35,290 nucleotides of DNA from Acidimicrobiaceae bacterium (GTDB lineage: Bacteria; Actinomycetota; Acidimicrobiia; Acidimicrobiales; UBA8592). Under the pieces are notes generated by a model. The model saw only the letters and a list, made by a program, of their open reading frames with translations, made no database searches and was not told where the DNA came from. The DNA lies in NCBI GenBank assembly GCA_024641655.1, contig JAHECR010000016.1, positions 1-35,290 on the forward strand. The letters are read 5' to 3'. This document shows positions 32,561 through 35,290 of this stretch, in pieces. The position numbers and the translations under genes were made by a program. The first letter of the stretch is position 1, and each line of letters opens with the position of its first letter.

Positions 32561-32566
32561 ATCGTA
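32561..32566 (-). promoter_or_regulatory. -10-like hexamer TACGAT for the M16 lipoprotein gene
   Basis: TACGAT on the minus strand ends 6 bases before ATG 32554, with no ribosome site between. It decides the start against the further upstream codon at 32587. Confidence 0.5.
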
Positions 32567-32629
32567 GGGAACAATCGCGCCCACCACGCGTAGGCCCGGA
32601 GGCTCCCACCTCCGTCGCGGCCTGCACAG

Positions 32630-32635
32630 TACAGT
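32630..32635 (+). promoter_or_regulatory. -10-like hexamer TACAGT for ruvC
   Basis: TACAGT ends 7 bases before GTG 32643. The bases CAGTACAGTCGTAC around it are partly repetitive; no SOS box is evident in the 88 bases between the M16 gene and ruvC. Confidence 0.5.
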
Positions 32636-32642
32636 CGTACAA

Positions 32643-33128
32643 GTGTTCGTGCTCGGAATCGACCCAGGGCTCTCTCGCTGCGGCTACGGCGTGGTCGAGA
32701 CCGTCGGCCGGCGTCAGCGCGCCCTCGCCGCGGGGGTGATCCGCACCTCGACGGACCACGCCATTCCCTACCGGTTGGCCGAGCTGCAGCGAGAGCTGCG
32801 CTCACTCATCGCCGAGTACGAGCCCGCGGTGGTGTCGATCGAACGAGTGCTGTTCCAGCAGAATGCGTCGACGGTCATCTCGGTCGGCCAGGCAATCGGC
32901 ATCGCGATGGTCGAGGGCGTCAACGCCGGCTGCACGGTGGTCGAGTACTCGCCCAACCAGGTCAAAGAAGCGGTCGCCGGCCACGGATCGGCGTCCAAGA
33001 AGGAGATGGAGCGCATGGTGCAGACCCTGCTGGGGATCAAGACGCCGTTGCGGCCGGTGGATGCCGCCGATGCGATCGCGCTCGCGTTGTGTCACATCGC
33101 CCACCAGCCCGCAGGAGCGCTGCGGTGA
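32643..33128 (+). CDS. ruvC: Crossover junction endodeoxyribonuclease RuvC
   Basis: Holliday junction resolvase (161 residues). The four acidic catalytic residues are present: D7 (GIDPG), E67 (SIERVLFQQN), D140 and D143 (VDAADAIALALCH). GTG 32643 follows TACAGT by 7 bases and gives the canonical start FVLGIDPG. It overlaps ruvA by 4 bases (GTGA). Confidence 0.97.
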   Translation: MFVLGIDPGLSRCGYGVVETVGRRQRALAAGVIRTSTDHAIPYRLAELQRELRSLIAEYEPAVVSIERVLFQQNASTVISVGQAIGIAMVEGVNAGCTVVEYSPNQVKEAVAGHGSASKKEMERMVQTLLGIKTPLRPVDAADAIALALCHIAHQPAGALR

Positions 33129-33727
33129 TCGCCACGTTGCGCGGCACGTTGCTCGACCGCGACAACGGTGAGGTCATCATCGAAGTCGCCGGTGTCGGGT
33201 ATCGCCTGACCGTGGCGCCCGCCACCCAGATCGCGCTGGGCGAGATCGGCGACGAGGCCTTCGTGCACGTGCATCATCATTTCCGCGAAGACGACCAGGC
33301 GCTCTACGGCTTCGTCACTCGCGACGAGCGGGTGTGTTTCGAGGCCCTGATCTCCGCGCACGGTGTCGGCCCGGCGTTGGCACTGTCGATCCTGTCGGTG
33401 CACGATCCCTCCGGCCTCGCTGCGGTGCTCGCCACCGAGGACATCGCCGCGTTGTGCCTGGTTCCCGGCGTGGGCCGCAAGACCGCGGCGCGGCTGGTCG
33501 TGGAATTGAAGGAGAAGCTCCACCTCCCCTCGGTCGATCTGACGAGCGGGGCGGTCGTCGGCGGTGGTCTGCGACCCGCATCGGAGCTGGCCGACGTGCG
33601 CGAGGCGCTGAGTGGCCTCGGCTACACCCCCGAGGAGATCCACGGAGCGCTCCGTGACCTCCCGGGGCAGGGCGACACGGCCCTCATGTTGAAGGCGGCC
33701 CTCCAACGTCTGGCCGTGGCGTCGTGA
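33125..33727 (+). CDS. ruvA: Holliday junction branch migration protein RuvA
   Basis: A 200-residue RuvA: the N-terminal OB fold ([26 protein letters not shown]), helix-hairpin-helix region ([40 protein letters not shown]) and C-terminal RuvB-binding domain ([19 protein letters not shown]). It binds four-way junctions and loads RuvB. GTG 33125 overlaps the ruvC stop. Confidence 0.96.
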   Translation: MIATLRGTLLDRDNGEVIIEVAGVGYRLTVAPATQIALGEIGDEAFVHVHHHFREDDQALYGFVTRDERVCFEALISAHGVGPALALSILSVHDPSGLAAVLATEDIAALCLVPGVGRKTAARLVVELKEKLHLPSVDLTSGAVVGGGLRPASELADVREALSGLGYTPEEIHGALRDLPGQGDTALMLKAALQRLAVAS

Positions 33728-33755
33728 GGACCTCGAGGGCACCGGAGGCTCGGTC

Positions 33756-34814
33756 ATGAGGGACGAGCTGCTGTCGCCTGACTCCTCCGACGACGACGCC
33801 GCGCTCGACGACGAACTGCGTGACGGAGGGCTACGGCCGTCGACCCTGGAGGAGTTCGTCGGCCAGGCCGAACTCAAGGAACACCTCCGCATCATCCTCG
33901 GCGCAGCCCGCAGGCGCAGCCAGGCCGCGGACCACCTGCTGTTCGCCGGCCCCCCGGGTCTGGGCAAGACGACGCTCGCGCACATCGTGGCCCACGAGAT
34001 GGGGGCGGTGCTGCACGCCACCTCCGGGCCCGCGCTCGAACGAGCCGGCGACCTCGCGGCGATCCTCACGAAGCTCGATGACGGCGACGTGCTGTTCATC
34101 GACGAGATCCACCGCCTTCCGCGCTCGGTCGAGGAGGTTCTGTACCCGGGCATCGAGGACTTCCACCTCGACATCGTCCTCGGCAAAGGGCCCGCGGCGC
34201 GATCGGTGCGCCTTCCGGTGGCCCGGTTCACGCTGGTCGGTGCCACGACCCGGACCGGCCTGATCACCGGGCCCCTGCGCGACCGGTTCGGCCTGGTTGC
34301 TCGCCTCGACTACTACACCGCTGATGATCTCGATCGCATCGTCGAGCGCGCCGCAGGGATCCTCGGGGTGCGGATCGACCGGGAAGGCAGCTACGAGATC
34401 GCGCGTCGGGCGCGGGGGACCCCACGCATCGCCAACCGGCTCTTGCGGCGGGTCCGCGACTTCGCCGAGATGCAGGGCAGCGGCGTCATCGACGCGCGGA
34501 CGGCCCACGACGGCCTGCGGGTCTTCGGTGTCGACGCCATCGGGCTCGACAAGGTCGACCGAGCCATCCTGTCAGCGATCTGCGAACGCTTCGGTGGTGG
34601 CCCCGTCGGCCTGTCGACGCTGGCGATCAGCGTGTCGGAACCCACCGAGACCGTCGAGGACGTCTACGAGCCATTCCTGATCCAGCAGGGTCTGCTCATG
34701 CGCACGCCACGTGGACGCGTGGCGACCCCGGCCGCATGGGCCCACCTCGATCTGGCGCCGCCACCGTCGGCTCCCGGCTCGGGACACGAGACGCCTCCGT
34801 CGCTGTTCGAGTGA
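33756..34814 (+). CDS. ruvB: Holliday junction branch migration ATPase RuvB
   Basis: AAA+ motor (352 residues). Motifs: [11 protein letters not shown], Walker A GPPGLGKT (65-72), Walker B FIDEIHRL (D116), the beta-hairpin region [21 protein letters not shown], sensor 1 [27 protein letters not shown] and the winged-helix C-terminus [24 protein letters not shown]. It starts 28 bases after ruvA. The first 25 residues are acidic and variable. Confidence 0.97.
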   Translation: MRDELLSPDSSDDDAALDDELRDGGLRPSTLEEFVGQAELKEHLRIILGAARRRSQAADHLLFAGPPGLGKTTLAHIVAHEMGAVLHATSGPALERAGDLAAILTKLDDGDVLFIDEIHRLPRSVEEVLYPGIEDFHLDIVLGKGPAARSVRLPVARFTLVGATTRTGLITGPLRDRFGLVARLDYYTADDLDRIVERAAGILGVRIDREGSYEIARRARGTPRIANRLLRRVRDFAEMQGSGVIDARTAHDGLRVFGVDAIGLDKVDRAILSAICERFGGGPVGLSTLAISVSEPTETVEDVYEPFLIQQGLLMRTPRGRVATPAAWAHLDLAPPPSAPGSGHETPPSLFE

Positions 34815-34833
34815 GGCCGGCGGCTCCCAGCCC

Positions 34834-34839
34834 TATCCT
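34834..34839 (+). promoter_or_regulatory. -10-like hexamer TATCCT for queA
   Basis: TATCCT ends 10 bases before ATG 34850. The spacing is the longest of the series, so the leaderless reading is less certain here. Confidence 0.4.
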
Positions 34840-34849
34840 GCCCAGGGTC

Positions 34850-35290
34850 ATGGACACGGCTGCTTTCGACTACGAGCTTCCCGATCGCGCCATCGCCCAG
34901 GTGCCGGCGTCGCCGCGCGACAGCTCGCGCCTGCTCGTGGACGGCGACCCCGTCGTGCATGCCCGCACCCGTGACTTCCCCACACTGCTCGAACCTGGGG
35001 ATGTCGTGGTGCTCAACGACACGCGTGTCCTGCCGGCAAGGCTGCAGCTGCGCAAGCCCACCGGGGGGCTTGTCGAGGTCCTGGCGCTGGAGCCGCTCGA
35101 CGAGCGCAGCTGGGAGGCCCTGGTCCGCCCCAGCCGCCGCATCCCCGACGGCACCACCCTTGTCGACGGTGATCAGGCCGTCCTCGAGGTCGGCCCGGCG
35201 ACCGGAGAGGGAACCCGTGTCGTTCGGCCTCTCACCGAAGCCATGGAGGCGCTGCTCGCCCGGGTGGGCGCGGTCCCGTTGCCGCCGTAC
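34850..35290 (+). CDS. queA: S-adenosylmethionine:tRNA ribosyltransferase-isomerase, C-terminus cut by window edge
   Basis: QueA transfers and isomerises the ribose of S-adenosylmethionine onto 7-aminomethyl-7-deazaguanine in tRNA, making epoxyqueuosine. The 147 visible residues show the N-terminal family pattern: FDYELPDRAIAQVPASPRDSSRLLV, LEPGDVVVLNDTRVLPARL, GGLVEVLALEPLDERSWEALVRPSRRI and AVPLPPY, which normally precedes the YI segment of the active site. The frame runs off the end. It lies 35 bases after ruvB, a common partner of queA in bacteria. Confidence 0.95.
   Translation, partial: MDTAAFDYELPDRAIAQVPASPRDSSRLLVDGDPVVHARTRDFPTLLEPGDVVVLNDTRVLPARLQLRKPTGGLVEVLALEPLDERSWEALVRPSRRIPDGTTLVDGDQAVLEVGPATGEGTRVVRPLTEAMEALLARVGAVPLPPY

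Noticed and set aside
30431..32593. Long plus-strand open frame (720 codons) opposite the M16 gene
   Set aside because: Antisense to a gene with clear signal peptide and zinc motif; no domain is recognisable.
32555..32642. SOS box in front of ruvC
   Set aside because: No sequence resembling the actinobacterial LexA site could be found between the divergent genes.

Overview
The window is strongly GC-biased, densely packed chromosomal DNA from an actinobacterium. The best guess is a member of Acidimicrobiia or a close relative. That guess rests on three things: the gene order thrS - HIT - pgsA - PatA-like acyltransferase - pimA - pdxS - pdxT - yebC - ruvCAB, which from memory matches the Mycobacterium tuberculosis stretch Rv2614c to Rv2592c; GTG and TTG starts; and many -10-like hexamers (TANNNT) 6 to 10 bases before start codons, which suggests widespread leaderless transcription. 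I see no tRNA, rRNA, CRISPR array, insertion sequence or prophage. The class is an inference; actinobacterial origin is well supported.

Layout. 1-5542: a catabolic group with two acyl-CoA dehydrogenases (one cut by the window edge), a lone molybdopterin-binding subunit of the xanthine dehydrogenase/CO dehydrogenase superfamily, and an SDR, arranged around a divergent promoter. 5552-8063: a Dabb protein and ThrH-like phosphatase, facing away from a dual-specificity-type phosphatase and a DUF2797 protein. 8116-10565: an ABC export-type permease and its ATPase. 10541-14399: a tightly overlapped minus-strand operon of SNF2 ATPase, a basic/acidic bipolar protein and a YchJ-family protein. 14922-17386: an SDR, a Thr-Pro-linker N-acetylmuramoyl-L-alanine amidase and a small membrane protein.

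17436-26906 is the conserved housekeeping core: threonyl-tRNA synthetase, HIT hydrolase, a membrane protein, a cupredoxin lipoprotein on the other strand, then the phosphatidylinositol mannoside route (pgsA, PatA-like acyltransferase, pimA), a lemA - M48-like pair, and pyridoxal phosphate synthase (pdxS, pdxT). 26949-35290 holds yebC, an ABC exporter operon and a large M16 lipoprotein on the minus strand, then ruvC-ruvA-ruvB and the start of queA.

The most noteworthy points are the SNF2 - bipolar protein - YchJ operon, the coding-like N-terminal extension of the SNF2 gene that lacks a start codon, the lemA partner whose M48 zinc motif reads HELTR, the orphan molybdenum hydroxylase subunit with an AYRGPW loop and a long insertion, the leaderless promoter architecture, and two small repeat clusters sitting in divergent promoters.
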